From: Tethya wilhelma
Lineage: Eukaryota; Porifera; Demospongiae; Tethyida; Tethyidae
NCBI GenBank assembly: GCA_964030475.1
Contig: CAXIPT010000002.1
Coordinates: 6,153,820 to 6,217,819, forward strand
DNA length: 64,000 nucleotides
Direction of reading: 5' to 3'
Shown: piece after piece, positions 9,731 through 23,061 of the stretch
Numbering within the stretch: the stretch's first letter is position 1
How the letters are laid out: every line of letters starts with the position of its first letter
Notes under the pieces: model-generated
Databases searched by the model: none
Told to the model about the DNA's origin: nothing
The model's input: the letters and a program-made list of their open reading frames with translations, nothing else
Made by a program: the position numbers and the translations under genes

Positions 9731-12700
9731 GTGAGTTAACATCCGGGACGTCCTGTATTATATATATGCCTGGCAATCATGTAGCAATCATGCACTCAGA
9801 CACAGCTACTTTAATATCCCTGCTCTTTAATTGCAATACTATCAAATTTGATTAGATAAAGCCCAGTGTGTAATATTATAACACAGGATGGGATGGACAT
9901 GTACAACGAACTGAGTTAAAATGAATAAAGTCTTTTCAAGCCCATACAAAATATATAACTGGTTATCACTCCTAATAATCAAGCTACCAGTTCTGTGAAT
10001 TGCTAGCTATAGACTGCACTTGTGTACAATACACACTACTGAACTGTGTGGTACTAAGATCACAGGATTGTGGAAAGAGGGTATTTTACTAGAGTGCTTG
10101 CTAAGTGTGTGGAAAATTTTGTGCTAGCTATGCCCACTTTCAGTAAAACCACGCCTATTTATGCATAGCTCCACCCATTTCTAATTGCATGAACGTTGTA
10201 CTATACTGTGCAAGCGGTGTTTCTAGCTCGTGTATAGCTATTTTATGAAGTATCTACGCATGGTGCTTATTTTCTGGCAGCCAATGCTATTCAAGTAGCT
10301 AAGTATTGTACTTGTGAGAGTCCAGCAGTTGGTTTTCTCTTGATTCTTAAGATTTTAGCTTTGACTGAAAGGGGGTATCCATGGATACATATAGGATATA
10401 TATCACCCTAAATTCACTACTGTCAGTCTGATACACACTGAGGTGAGGAGTTCTCACAGTCCTATGCTAGCGCTATAGTTTGTTCGTGAGTGATAAAATG
10501 CACCATTAATTTGTACACTAATACACACACACACAATATTACTAGCCCCAATCACAATGCCATAAATTCATGATTTAAAAGACATAAAATCTCATAACAC
10601 ATCTGTTTACATGGATTGAGACAACTGCTTTATTTTCTTCCTGCATGAGTTGAATAACGTGACTACCGTATAACGGGAATTTTTTGTGGGGGAAAATTTT
10701 TGCGTTTTTGTCTTTAATAGAAATTCGCGGGGAATATTTTCGTGGATTGCGTCTCAACATTACGTGACGATCTCGTACTTTACAAAAATTCGTGGGGGAA
10801 AGTTTTCGCAGAAAGTTGCCAAACAGCGAAATTTTCCCCCATGAAAATTTCCTGCTATACAATATTTTTGTCATGATTGTCATCATCATACTGATATATA
10901 ATAGTACAATTGCCAAATCATCATCCACACACACAAACACACAATCATTTAAATTAAGTTAATCCACAACTTCTGCAGGTGTAAGTATGGGGTAGTTTTC
11001 AAGCAAACATAAATTAATTTGGTTGGAAGTTAATGTTCCACGAGTATTGTTCTTGTGTTCATTACCGCACAACTTGAAAGTTGTAGGCAATGCACATGTT
11101 ACAGAATTGTTCCTATTGACAGTTTATTGTATATGGATTTGAAGTGTATTTTACGCACACAAATACAAATCATAGTTGAATGATCCTAAGTGCTATATTA
11201 CACGAAAACAAAACGATGGAAGCTAGTGTGCAGGGGCGTAACTAGGATTTTTAGCGAGGGTTTCCGGCGCGAAGCGCCGAAAAATTTTGAGGTACCACGC
11301 CCACTTCCGGTGTACACGCCCCCTAATTAGCCCATTTTCGCTGGCGCTAGCTTCGTTTTCAACTTTTAAAAAGCCTGAAAACAAGGCTATGCAAGCCCTA
11401 AGATGCAGAAATAGTCGCTGTTTGCTGGAGCTCTAATCATGCAGCAGCTTTATACATGTTCTGACAGGCGTTTAATAAGCTTGAACTGAGAGCCCCGCCC
11501 CTTTTGTTTGCTCGCCTCCTAATTAGCACATTTTCGCTAGCGCTAGCTTCGTTTTCAACTTCTAAAAAGCCTGAAAACGAGGCTATGCAAGCGCTAAAAT
11601 GCAAAAATAATTAATATTTACTGGAGCTCTAGCTATGCAGCAGATATATGCAGGCTCTTTCACAAGTTTGAACTGAGAGCCCCGCCCCTTTTTTAAGCTT
11701 GAAGGGGGTTTCCGGGCAACGAGGAAACAACGTAGGTACGCGCCTGGTGTGTGTTGCAGTATTGTTCCACATGTCTACTAACATAGGCTGGTAACTTGTA
11801 CTAAAAGATTATAACAATAGTGATTGAGTAAAGCAATTAGTAGAAGTACCTCTGCTATGCTAAAATTAAAAGTTACAAAAAGCTGAGTATACTGTAGCTA
11901 ACATGGAGTAGACACATGTAATCAGCCTGTAAGGCAGCATACAAATGGCATTTTGAAAAGCGTAAAAAATGACATTTTTTTGTAAACTATAAAGTTTCAA
12001 GTAAATAGTCCTCAGAGCAAATTGGATCACTTTGAAAGTGAAGGTATAATTAACTACAGCATTATTAACTATAGCCTAAAGTGTGTATATAATTGCACAC
12101 ACATGTGCACACACCAAAAAAAAAAATTTTTTTTTTGAGCTAATCTGTAAAATTATATCAAGCAAATTAAACTCTATATAATTTTATAGTGTTTTCTTAA
12201 TTCTCAGCTTTATTTCTTTGAACAAGAGCAGCTATTCCCACTTTTTTCTGGTTTTCCACGTCCTCTCCCATGACCTTTCCCACAACCTCTCATACAACCT
12301 TCATTGCATTCTTCATCCTCATGGCTCAGATCTCCGACAACATCATCGCCACTCTGATTAAACTCCTCGATAGAGAAAAATTCTTCTCCGGTCAGCACGT
12401 TAGCAAACTTCAAGTAGTCTGCAAAAACTTCAAATGAGTCACCGTAGTGCCCGACTAACTGTTTAATTTCGAGTTTCTTTCCGGGATTAACCGTAGTAGA
12501 ATATGTTTTAGTAACAGACTTGCTAAAAGTCTCCTCCTTCTGTGTCTCCCAGGTTTTCGAGTAGGATAAATCCTGGCTGAGTTTTACAAAAGACTTTTCA
12601 AGTTCGTAACTCATGGCAACTGCAAGCTCTTCTGAAATAGTCTGTCCATTTGTCTTCTGGAGCCCAAAGGTGACTGAGTAAGTCCACTGCACTGGTGTTT

Positions 12701-14260
12701 CATTGTCAGTGTTATCAATGGTATCTATGACAACTAATCCATCTGAGGCTGGAGGCAACCAAATTGCCCATTTTTGCTTTGCTGGAAAATCTGAAGTGGT
12801 TGTTAGAAAAGGATGATATTTAGATTGAGTAGATAGTTTCTGGTATCGCTTTTTGATGTAAAAGTACATGTAGAAGTTGTAATAATCCGGTTTGTCTGGG
12901 TCTTGGGACTGTATCATACTAAAAACTTCAGCTGCAGAAACTTCCGCAGTTTGAAATGTAACTTTATCGTTGGCTAGTATCATTCCCACATGAGTTTTGT
13001 CTGACCCTGCAGGTGCTCCTGTTTCATAAAGTACAGTGACCTTGTTTATATCCCACCGCGATAGGTATTGGTTTCTGTAATACATGCTCTCAAAAGCCAC
13101 CAGGTCACCCATCCCATCTGCTAGAGTTTCAAGATAGACAAGTCGCCATTTAAACCGGACATCGTTGACTACTAGATCTTCTGAGCTTATTTCACCATTA
13201 GGAAGCCTGTGTCCCTCCCTCTTGTCTGTTCGTGCAGCCACCCATTCACCTTCTCGAGGTGCATAAAGAGTCTTAATATAGACTATAGCACCATCTACAT
13301 TCTCGGGTATACTGACACCGCCAGAGGATGATTGAGATTTAAACAGCCCATTTTCTTCACACTGGGCTACTAGCTCATGGACTAATACACAGTAGAGAAT
13401 GAGAGTCGCAGTAGCAAACTGCAACGCTTGCATCATGAAGTCCTTTTCGTGGGTGCAACTTTATCTCTCAAAGGGATTTGAAGTTGATATATATACGTAC
13501 AATGATTGTTGAAGAAGTACTGTATGTTGAATGGGGCTCAGTCATCATCTTATATAGCACTAAAACGAAAGAAAGCCTTACAGTGTGACAATTCAAGAAT
13601 GTTTGCATTGTGTGACTATATATAGTAGGCAGGAAGTTACTAAAAATATCAAACATGACCTGTTACGTGAACTTATGTGAGCTTACTTCAGTTGAATGGC
13701 ACCATATGCATAGTGCACAACCCTCGGCCGCATATACACTGTAGTTCATACTGTCTATACAATACTGTAATTATATCAAAACAATAATATAATGATACTG
13801 TAGCATCAAGGAAGGCTAATGCATATGTGATTGTACGTATACTGTCAGCTTGCGCATTTAAATGTGTGTGGGTGTGGCTACATAGCCAACATCACGATCA
13901 TCACAAGCAAACTAGCAGCTGCTGTAATGTGTACGTAAAAACACTATATAGCGTTTGAATTAAAGATACTCTGTTGCCTCAAAATGTTTAGCCTATAGAG
14001 TCAGTATCACTATCTTTAGTTAGTCTTCCCATAAATTATTGTTCTAGCTTTGTGTATCTGTAGCTGGCTCAAGCTCGGGCATATCTAGCTAGCTCGAGCA
14101 TACTGAGTTGGGCCATGTAACCAAAATCAAGTTGACTGCTCGCAAGCGATCCCTAGCTCAAACTGAAAATCCTGTTATAATAATTATATCTCAGGATCTA
14201 TAAGCCTTTAGCTTCTAAAATGTTTTTTAGTTTAGACTTGCTGTTTTTCAGATTAAGAGT

Positions 14261-14307
<47 letters not shown>

Positions 14308-17300
14308 CACATACACACACAACGCTACTAATAATACTACATTTTGTTTTGTTTCAAGAGCCTAAGACTATGCTCTCTAGGTATATACACTTTTCATAGC
14401 TTGGCAATGCAGTCTCCACAACCTAGAGAAATAAAAGCACCCTTCTGTAATAACTTATATGCACCTTATGTAGAATTTATTTGCTCTGCCGTGGAGCATA
14501 TAATATAGTAACTTGACAAAACATATTATTGTAGATGAAAATGTATCTATTAAGCCATTAAATTATAAATAGTCATCTGCCGAAATTCAGAGACTTGCCT
14601 TGTTTCATTGCTTTTTACCGCACTGCCCATTCCTACACTTCTCATACTTATAAAATTTTTACTACTTGTTATTGTTAAAGCGGCTATTTTTACATCCATG
14701 CCTTTGTGCAAAGTTATTATTATAAAAAACCACAGAGGACCTTTACCAATTGTTTGTACCATTTTTGCAACCAGCTAGCAAAAAAGCCTCCGAATCTTGC
14801 TATAGCTGTGTTTTTATACAGCAACAAAGAAGCAGCCAGACTTCTAGAAGCAATTCTGAAAGTTTTCTACCCTTGTTATATGCTTCTTTCTTTTTAGGCT
14901 CACTTTCCATAGCTTTCATTCTCCAAAGTCCAGTGGAAAAGGAGCCTTTTGTTACACCTTATGTATAATTCTGTTCTACGTATCGTGACGGAACATGCGC
15001 CTTAGAATTAGTAGTTTGGTTGCATAACTTGGCAAAATAATTGTTGACAACAACATAGTACCTAGTAAACCATCAAATAAAGTTTTGCTTACTTAAAAAA
15101 CTAAGTTGAAGAAACCAAAATATTTGTACATTTGCTATTAATCTTTTATTTCTATTCAAAAAAAAGTTTGATAGTTCAATAAATCAAGTAGTTTCTTTAT
15201 TGTAATCATCAATCCAGAAAGTGATCAGTCAGCTCGCTTCATGCTTCTCAACGAGTCATTTGGGAGGCCGATATCACTAGGCGTGGGATACTTGCCTGCG
15301 TCCTTTGTCAGTGTAGCTCCTTGGAAATTGGGCTTTTCGTAGAGATCCCAACGACCTCCAGATATGATCATAGAAGAGACACCTTGACTAGGACCAAGCT
15401 GTCCCTCAATATCCAAGATACTCTGTGCTACAGTCACACTCTTGCCACCGTATCCAATGTGATTGTACAGAGTGACTCCTTCAGTTTCAAAAGTCACCAC
15501 TCGTCGGACACTCCTTGGAGGGAAATCGAGAGTAACAATCCCACTTCCTGCTTCTAGAATTTGGTAACTGCTGTTTGTATACTGTTGATCGTAGTCAGGA
15601 ACTGCATAAATGATGGACTGTCCTTTTCGGACATCAGCCTTGACAAAATTGTCGGTCAAGTTTGGAGTATCACTGGTTACATGTTGAGTCAATCCGTCAG
15701 CGGTGTAGAAGACGACATCCATTGTTTACAGATTTTGAGTTGGTAGGTAGGTTTTTTAAAGAAGTTCTCAAGATAATCTTTTCAGCCAGTTAAGTTGCTT
15801 GGATGATGATCAAGACTCAAACAAACCTATTTATATACACATGATGACCACATATGTGTGTTGACCACAGGATGTTGTTGAGATATCATTAATTTATCAT
15901 CATGACGCTTAATTGTGTATTAATCATTGTCTAAGATCACAAGCGGTATGAACATGCACCTTGCTAGTTTGTTTATTCAACTGCACAATACAACTCTGCC
16001 CACACACCACTATTAACAAGAGAATATTCTTACTCTGCCCCCTCAATACTGAGATAATTATAGGTTGCAAGTACTTAAATTTGTACTTAGGAAGTTTTGA
16101 GAGCAATATCCCACTATGAATATGATTATAATCCATGGTGATGCACCTTTACAGACAGCTCTTTTACACTTGGGGAGAACAATACCCCACTGTGAACATC
16201 CATGGTGATCGATGCACTCTTGCTGATAGTCCTTTTAAACTTAGGAAGTTCTTGTGAGCAGTATCCCACTATGAATATTTTTAAAAATCCATGGTGATGC
16301 ACTATATCTTGGAAGTTAACTGTTTAGCTCATGATGAGTTTGCTCAATCCCTTCTCAAATTTTGCATTGAACTTGTTACCTTCAGCTAATGTTGTTTAGT
16401 GCATGGCATTTATAAATATTTATTGTTGTTCCTATTTTGCACCTAGTGTGTTGGTAGCTAGGTTTTATCACAATTGCACCTAAGGTGCACTAGCCTCGGC
16501 ACACTCATACAGTATGCAAAGTTAAATATGCATATATAGCATTGTGTACAAAAGAAGACAATTAATGGAAATTTTTTTGCCATTTCAAGATGCCATAGGA
16601 TATATATACTAGGCCGACACCTGCTTATTTGCATGGGCATTAGTACCCAATTGATCTGCGGCATCCAGGCAATCAAGCTAGGATGGGAATAAGGCTAGCT
16701 GTAATGTGTACCAAAAAATTCTAGCGTTTGAAGGAAAGATACTCTGTTGCTCCTAAATGTTTAGCCTAGAGTCGGTATCACTATCTTAGACTTCCCATGT
16801 TCTAGCTTGGTGCAGCAGTAGCTAGCTCAAGCTTGGATATCTCTAGCTAGCTGAGTTGAGCCACGTAGGCCTGTTCACAAGCGATTGCTAGCTTAAACTA
16901 AAAACCCTGTTATAATTATATCTCAGAAACTATAAGCTTTTGGCTTCTAAATAATTAACACCACTACTCTATGCCAATGCCCACAACTTCTAGTTTAAAC
17001 TTGTTGTTCTTTAGATTAAGAGTGAACACACGCACACACATATACACTCACCCTGTGATGGACTTAAACTATTATTTTATTGGATAGTTATCTCCTTGTT
17101 TTTGTGTAGTTCTTATAACTTAATGTATAATATACTTTGATCCTATTTTGTGTTTAGGCTCTTTGGTATCAATTAACATGTATTAGGAAAATATGGTGTG
17201 TTAATTAGTTTTAGTCCTTATAGTCTTTGTGTTTTATCCCTTTGTTAGAGCAAGCCCCTACAAAAAACTGAGTAGCAGCTACATACACCTTTATTATATG

Positions 17301-20300
17301 CTGGAGCAGGCTAAGAAGGCTTCGGAGACACAAAGAAGAGGGACTAACCAGTCTCTGATAGTTACCACAGTGTAGTATTGAAAAAGTGAATGAACGAGTA
17401 GTAAAAATTTTTAAAAAAAATAAGTAGTGTTGGAATTGCAGTAAAAAGTATTAGAACAAAAGGCATGTCTCAATTTTGGCACAATGTCATATGACTACTT
17501 CATTTTTTATGCCCAACTTTTGGCCGGCAGTCCAGTTTAAGTTGCCTGTTTTGTTATGGTTTACTCCACTGTTTAGCCAACTGATTAGATTGAACCAATG
17601 CAACCTATTATTGTACTACAATAGTACAGATCATTGCATTTATGACACTTAGGATCCATAATTATTAGGGATCGAGAATAAATCAAAAATGAAGTAGTCA
17701 TGGGCCAAAATTGAGACATGCCTTGCTAATTCCAATGCCTTTTACCGCACTGCCTATTCCTACACTACTTATTTTTTTTGAAATTTTTACTACTTGCAGT
17801 ATTTAGTCAGTCAAACTTGATCAGTATATAAGTGCATGTACTTTCAATGTGTAGGTGATTTGGACCAGGCAACCGTGATTCGGTATCATCATGAATTGTC
17901 CTTATTTGTTCGGAGGTTTCACTGTAATATTCAACAAACTATGTAGTGAACAATAACAGTAGTATATAACCCATGCACTTGACAGAAAAACAGCTGACTT
18001 ACTTTCTGGGTAAATTTGATAAGCAATTACACCCTATATAATCTTCTTAAACATGCATGCCATTTCTACAGTTTTATCACTGAATTTTATGCATGCAAAG
18101 TTTTTAAGCTCACTTTCTATATATAGCTTCATAGTCCAGAGGAAAAGTAGCCTTCTCTTCATCTAATGTAATTTTGCTCTATTGTGACAGAGCATGCACC
18201 TTATTATTATTAGTCAGCTGGCATAACTTGGCATAACAATCTTTATTTTTGTTGACAAAAATACAATACCTATAGAAAGCGCTCAAATTAAGTTTTGTTT
18301 AAGCAAAACTAATTTAAAAGAGCCCAAAAAATCATTATCAGTATAAAAGTTTGTACTATATATTTCTATTAATTTTGCATTACTATCTAAAAACTAGTTC
18401 AAGAGTTTGATAGTAAAGTTCAATGTATTCANGATCCAGAAAGTAATCAGTCAGCTCGCTTCATGCTCCTCAATGAGTCATTTGGGAGGCCAATGTCACC
18501 GGGCGTGGGATACTTGCCTGCGTCCTTTGTCAGTGTAGCTCCTTGGAAATTGGGCTTTTCGTAGAGATCCCAACGACCTCCAGATATGATCATAGAAGAG
18601 ACACCTTGACTAGGACCAAGCTGTCCCTCAATATCCAAGATACTCTGTGCTACAGTCACACTCTTGCCACCGTATCCAATGTGATTGTACAGAGTGACTC
18701 CTTCAGTTTCAAAAGTCACCACTCGTCGGACACTCCTTGGAGGGAAATCGAGAGTAACAATCCCACTTCCTGCTTCTAGAATTTGGTAACTGCTGTTTGT
18801 ATACTGTTGATCGTAGTCAGGAACTGCATAAATGATGGACTGTCCTTTTCGGACATCAGCCTTGACAAAATTGTCGGTCAAGTTTGGAGTATCACTGGTT
18901 ACATGTTGAGTCAATCCATCAGCGGTGTAGAAGACGACGTCCATTGTTTACAGAGTTTTGAGTTGGTAGGTAGGTTTTTTAAAGAAGTTCTCAAGATAAT
19001 CTTTTCAGCCACTTAAGTTGCTTGGATGATGATCAAGACTCAAACAAACCTATTTATATACACATGCATGATGACCACATATGTGGGTTGACCATAGGAT
19101 GTTGTTGAGATATCATTAATTTATCATCATGACGCTTAATTGTGTATTAATCATTGTCTAAGATCACAAGGTATGAACGCCTTGCTGGTTTGTTTATTCA
19201 ACTGCACAATACAACTCTGCCCACACACCGCCATTAACAAGATAACGTTATTACTCTAGCTGCCCCCTCAATACTGAGATAATTATAGGTTGCAGGTACT
19301 TTTGTACTTAGGAAGTTTTGAGAACAATATCCCACAATGAATATGATTATAATCCATGGTGATGCACCTTGACAGACAACCCTTTTACACTTAGGGAGAA
19401 CAATACCCCACTGTGAACATCCATGGTGATCGATGCACTCTTGCTGATAGTCCTTTTAAACTTAGGAATTAAGTTCTTGTGAGCAGTATCCCACTATGAA
19501 TATTTTTAAAAATCCATGGTGATGCACTACCTTGGAAGTTTGCTGTTTAGCTCATGATGAGTTTGCTCCCTTCTCAAATTTTGCATTGAACTTGTTACCT
19601 TCAGCTTATGTTGTTTAGTGCATGGCATTTATAAATATTTATTGTTGTTCCTATTTTGCACCTAGTGTGTTGGTAGCTAGGTTTTATCACAATTGCACCT
19701 AAGGTGCACAAGCCTCGGCACACTCATACAGTATGCAAAGTTAAATATGCATAGCATTGTATACAAAAGAAGGCAATTAATGGAAATTTTTTTGCCATTT
19801 CAAGATGCCATAGGATATACTAGGCCGACACCTGCTTATTTGCATGGGCATTAGTACCCAATTGATCTGCGGCATTCAGGCAATCAAGCTAGGATGGGAA
19901 TAAGGCTAGCTGTAATGTGTACCAAAAAAGACTAGCGTTTGAAGGAAAGATACTCTGTTGCTCCTAAATGTTTAGCCTAGAGTCGGTATTACTATCTTAG
20001 ACTTCCCATGTTCTAGCTTGGTGCAGCAGTAGCTAGCTCAAGCTTGGATATCTCTAGCTAGCTCGAGCATACTGAGTTGAGCCACGTAGGCCTGTTCACA
20101 AACGATTGCTAGCTCAAACTAAAAACCCTGTTATAATTATAAGCTTTTGGCTTCTAAATAATTAACACCACTACTCTATGCCAATGCCCACAACTTCTAG
20201 TTTAAACTTGTTGTTCTTCAGATTAAGAGTGAACACACACACACACACACACACATACACTCACCCTGTGATGGACTTATACTATTTTTGTTGGGTATAT

Positions 20301-23030
20301 TATCTCTTTGTTTTTGTGTAGTTCATAACTTAATGTATAATATACTTCGATCCTATTTTGTGTTTAGGCTCTTTAGTATCAATTAACATGTATTAGGATA
20401 ATATGGTGTGTTAATTAGTTTTAGTCCTCATAGTCTTTGTGTTTTACCTCTTTGTTAGAGCAAGCCTCAACAAAAAACTGAGTAGTAGCTACACACACCT
20501 TTATTATATGCTGGAGGAGGCTAAGAAGGCTTCGGAGACACAAAGAAGAGGGACTAACCAGTCTCTGATAGTTACCACAGTGTAGTATTGAAAAAGTGAA
20601 TGAACGAGTAGTAAAAATTTCAAAAAAATAAGTAGTGTTGGAATTGCAGTAAAAAGTATTAGAACAAACGGCATATCTCAATTTTGGCACATATGACTAC
20701 TTCATTTTTTATGCCCAACTCTTGGCTGGCAGTCCAGTTTAAGTTGCCTGTTTTGTTATGGTTTACTTCACTGTTTAGTCAACTGATTAGATTGAACCAA
20801 TGCAACCTATTGTGGTACTACAATAGTACAGATCATTGCAGTTATGACACTCAGGATCCATATTAGGGATCAAGAATAAATCAAAAATGAAGTAGTTATG
20901 GGCCGAAATTGAGACTTGCCTTGTTAATTCCAATGCCTTTTACCGCACTGCTTATTCCCACACTACTTATTTTTTTTGAAATTTTTACTACTTGCAGTAT
21001 TTAGTCAGTCAAACTTGATCAGTAAGTGCATGTACTTTCAATGTGTATGTGATTTGGACCAGGCAACCGTGATTCGGTATCATCATGCAAACTGTCCTTT
21101 GTTCGGAGGTTTCACTGTAATATTCAACAAACTATGTAGTGAACAATAACAGTAGTATATAACCCATGCACTTGACAGAAAAACAGCTGACTTACTTTTT
21201 GGGTAAATTTGGTAAGCAATTACACCCTATAATATATAATTTTCTTATACATGCATGCCATTTCTACAGTTTTATCACTGAATTTTATTCATGCAAATTT
21301 TTGAAGCTCACTTTCTATATATAGCTTCACAGTCCAGAGGAAAAGTAGCCTTCTCTTCATCTAATGTAATTTTCAGCTCTATTGTGACAGAGCATGCACC
21401 TTATTATTATTAGTCAGCTTGCATAACTTGGCATAACAATCTTTATTTTTGTTGACAAAAATACAATACCTATGGTAAGCGCNACTCTGAAAGTTTGATA
21501 ATTGTTTGACTAGAGTTTTATGGTGACCAACATTTTGTATTGTGTCTATGGGACAGCCGGCCCATTCCTACTATACGTACTACCGTACGTATGATACACA
21601 CGATCACCACAGGATATTGTTGATCGAGATGTCATTAATTTATCATCATGACACTTAATTGTGTGTCATTATTGTCTAAGATCACAAGGTATGAATGTGT
21701 GTTCATAGTTGTGGAGGAGACAGTACGTCTGATGCATGCCATGGTTGGCTAGTTTATTCTACAGTATAATATAACTCTGCCCACACATGCAGTGTTTACA
21801 AAATATATACATATTGTTACTTTGCCCCCTCAATACTAAGATAATTATTATAGGCAAGTTGTACTTTTACACTTACTAGGAAGTTATTAAGAACAATACT
21901 CCACTGTACAGTGTGTACGTACAGTCTGCAAAGTGCATCACCTTACAGTGCATCATGTTGTACTTTTACACTTACTAGGAAGTTATTGAGAACAATACTC
22001 CACTGTACACTAAGGAGAACAATACCCCACTTAGAAAACCATGGTGATGTACTTTTGCAGACAGCCTTTTTACACTCAAGAAGTTGTTTAGAACAGTACC
22101 CCCAGTATATGAATATTATCAAAATCCATGCATGGTGATGCACTCCTAGGAAGTTTACTGTTTAGATCATGATGAGTTTGCTCCCTTCTAAAATTATGCA
22201 TTAAACTACCTCCAGCTAATGTTTTTTAATGGAATTCATGAATATTTATTGTTCTTATTAAGCAGCTATAGGTTAAGCCTTAAGGGCAGCTGCGTTTTAA
22301 CAATAATAATTATACAGTATAACTAACCTCCAATAGTGGACCTTCCAAGATAGCTAGAGACACTGTATTATAAACTCTCAACAAAGGACATTCTTGGTTC
22401 CCAAAAAATTTATTTCAATTTCCTATTCTAGCAATTAACGCAAGCAGAGGACAACCTCTCTACAAAGGACAACAAGCCAAATTTATATATACTGTCCCCA
22501 AATAAAGTGCCCTTTGTTCATGCAGAGTTTTCACAGTAATATTCAGCGAACTATGTAGTGAGCATATACATGTATTATGCTAAAGCTTAATCTTCCATAA
22601 TTTGTAGAATACATATAAAGTATCTGTGTCCTTTAAACCAGGCCACCTGGATTTAATTGGTGTTGTTGTCAAGTGAGATATAAAGCAAGCTAATTTGGTC
22701 CCATTGGACGGTCAAATTTGATATGACATGACACAAAAAAAATCGCGATACTAGTGTTACAAAACATGTAATATTATCAGACCACTCAACAGAAAGACTG
22801 AACTTAGCAAGCAATAAAACTGTATAATCTTGTTAAAACATGCTGTTTTAGGACAAAAAATGTTTTGAGACAAAAATAGTTTTATCACTGTATCTTATGC
22901 ATGCCAAGATTTTATCAACTGGTTTGGGATGGACACAGGCTGTCTGCTTTAATTAATACCTGGGCCTCATTAAGTTGCACAGTTAGTCTCAGTACTAGTG
23001 CTCTTCCTTTAATGCCCATGTATCTATGAT

Positions 23031-23061
<31 letters not shown>

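Larger units (their letters stand above)
14985..18180. repeat. Crystallin tandem unit 1
   Basis: Segmental unit of about 3.2 kb, bounded by the landmark ACAGAGCATGCACCTTA-like words at 14985-15005 and 18180-18200. Contents, read on the minus strand: upstream transposon, subrepeats, promoter, crystallin gene, 3' flank. It is closely similar to unit 2 along its length. Confidence 0.7.
18180..21475. repeat. Crystallin tandem unit 2
   Basis: Second unit, about 3.3 kb, alignable by eye with unit 1 over nearly all its length, including gene, promoter, subrepeats, CA microsatellite and palindromic transposon. It contains an N at 18432, 15 bp past the gene's stop. Confidence 0.7.

Noticed and set aside
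10575..10940. 121-codon minus-strand frame
   Set aside because: Lies almost entirely inside a CCGTATA-family MITE and has no protein-like features.
15321..15746. Plus-strand open frames opposite each crystallin gene (78 and 61-77 codons, repeated at every copy)
   Set aside because: They are mirror frames of the conserved minus-strand genes. They recur only because the genes are near-identical, and they break where copies diverge.
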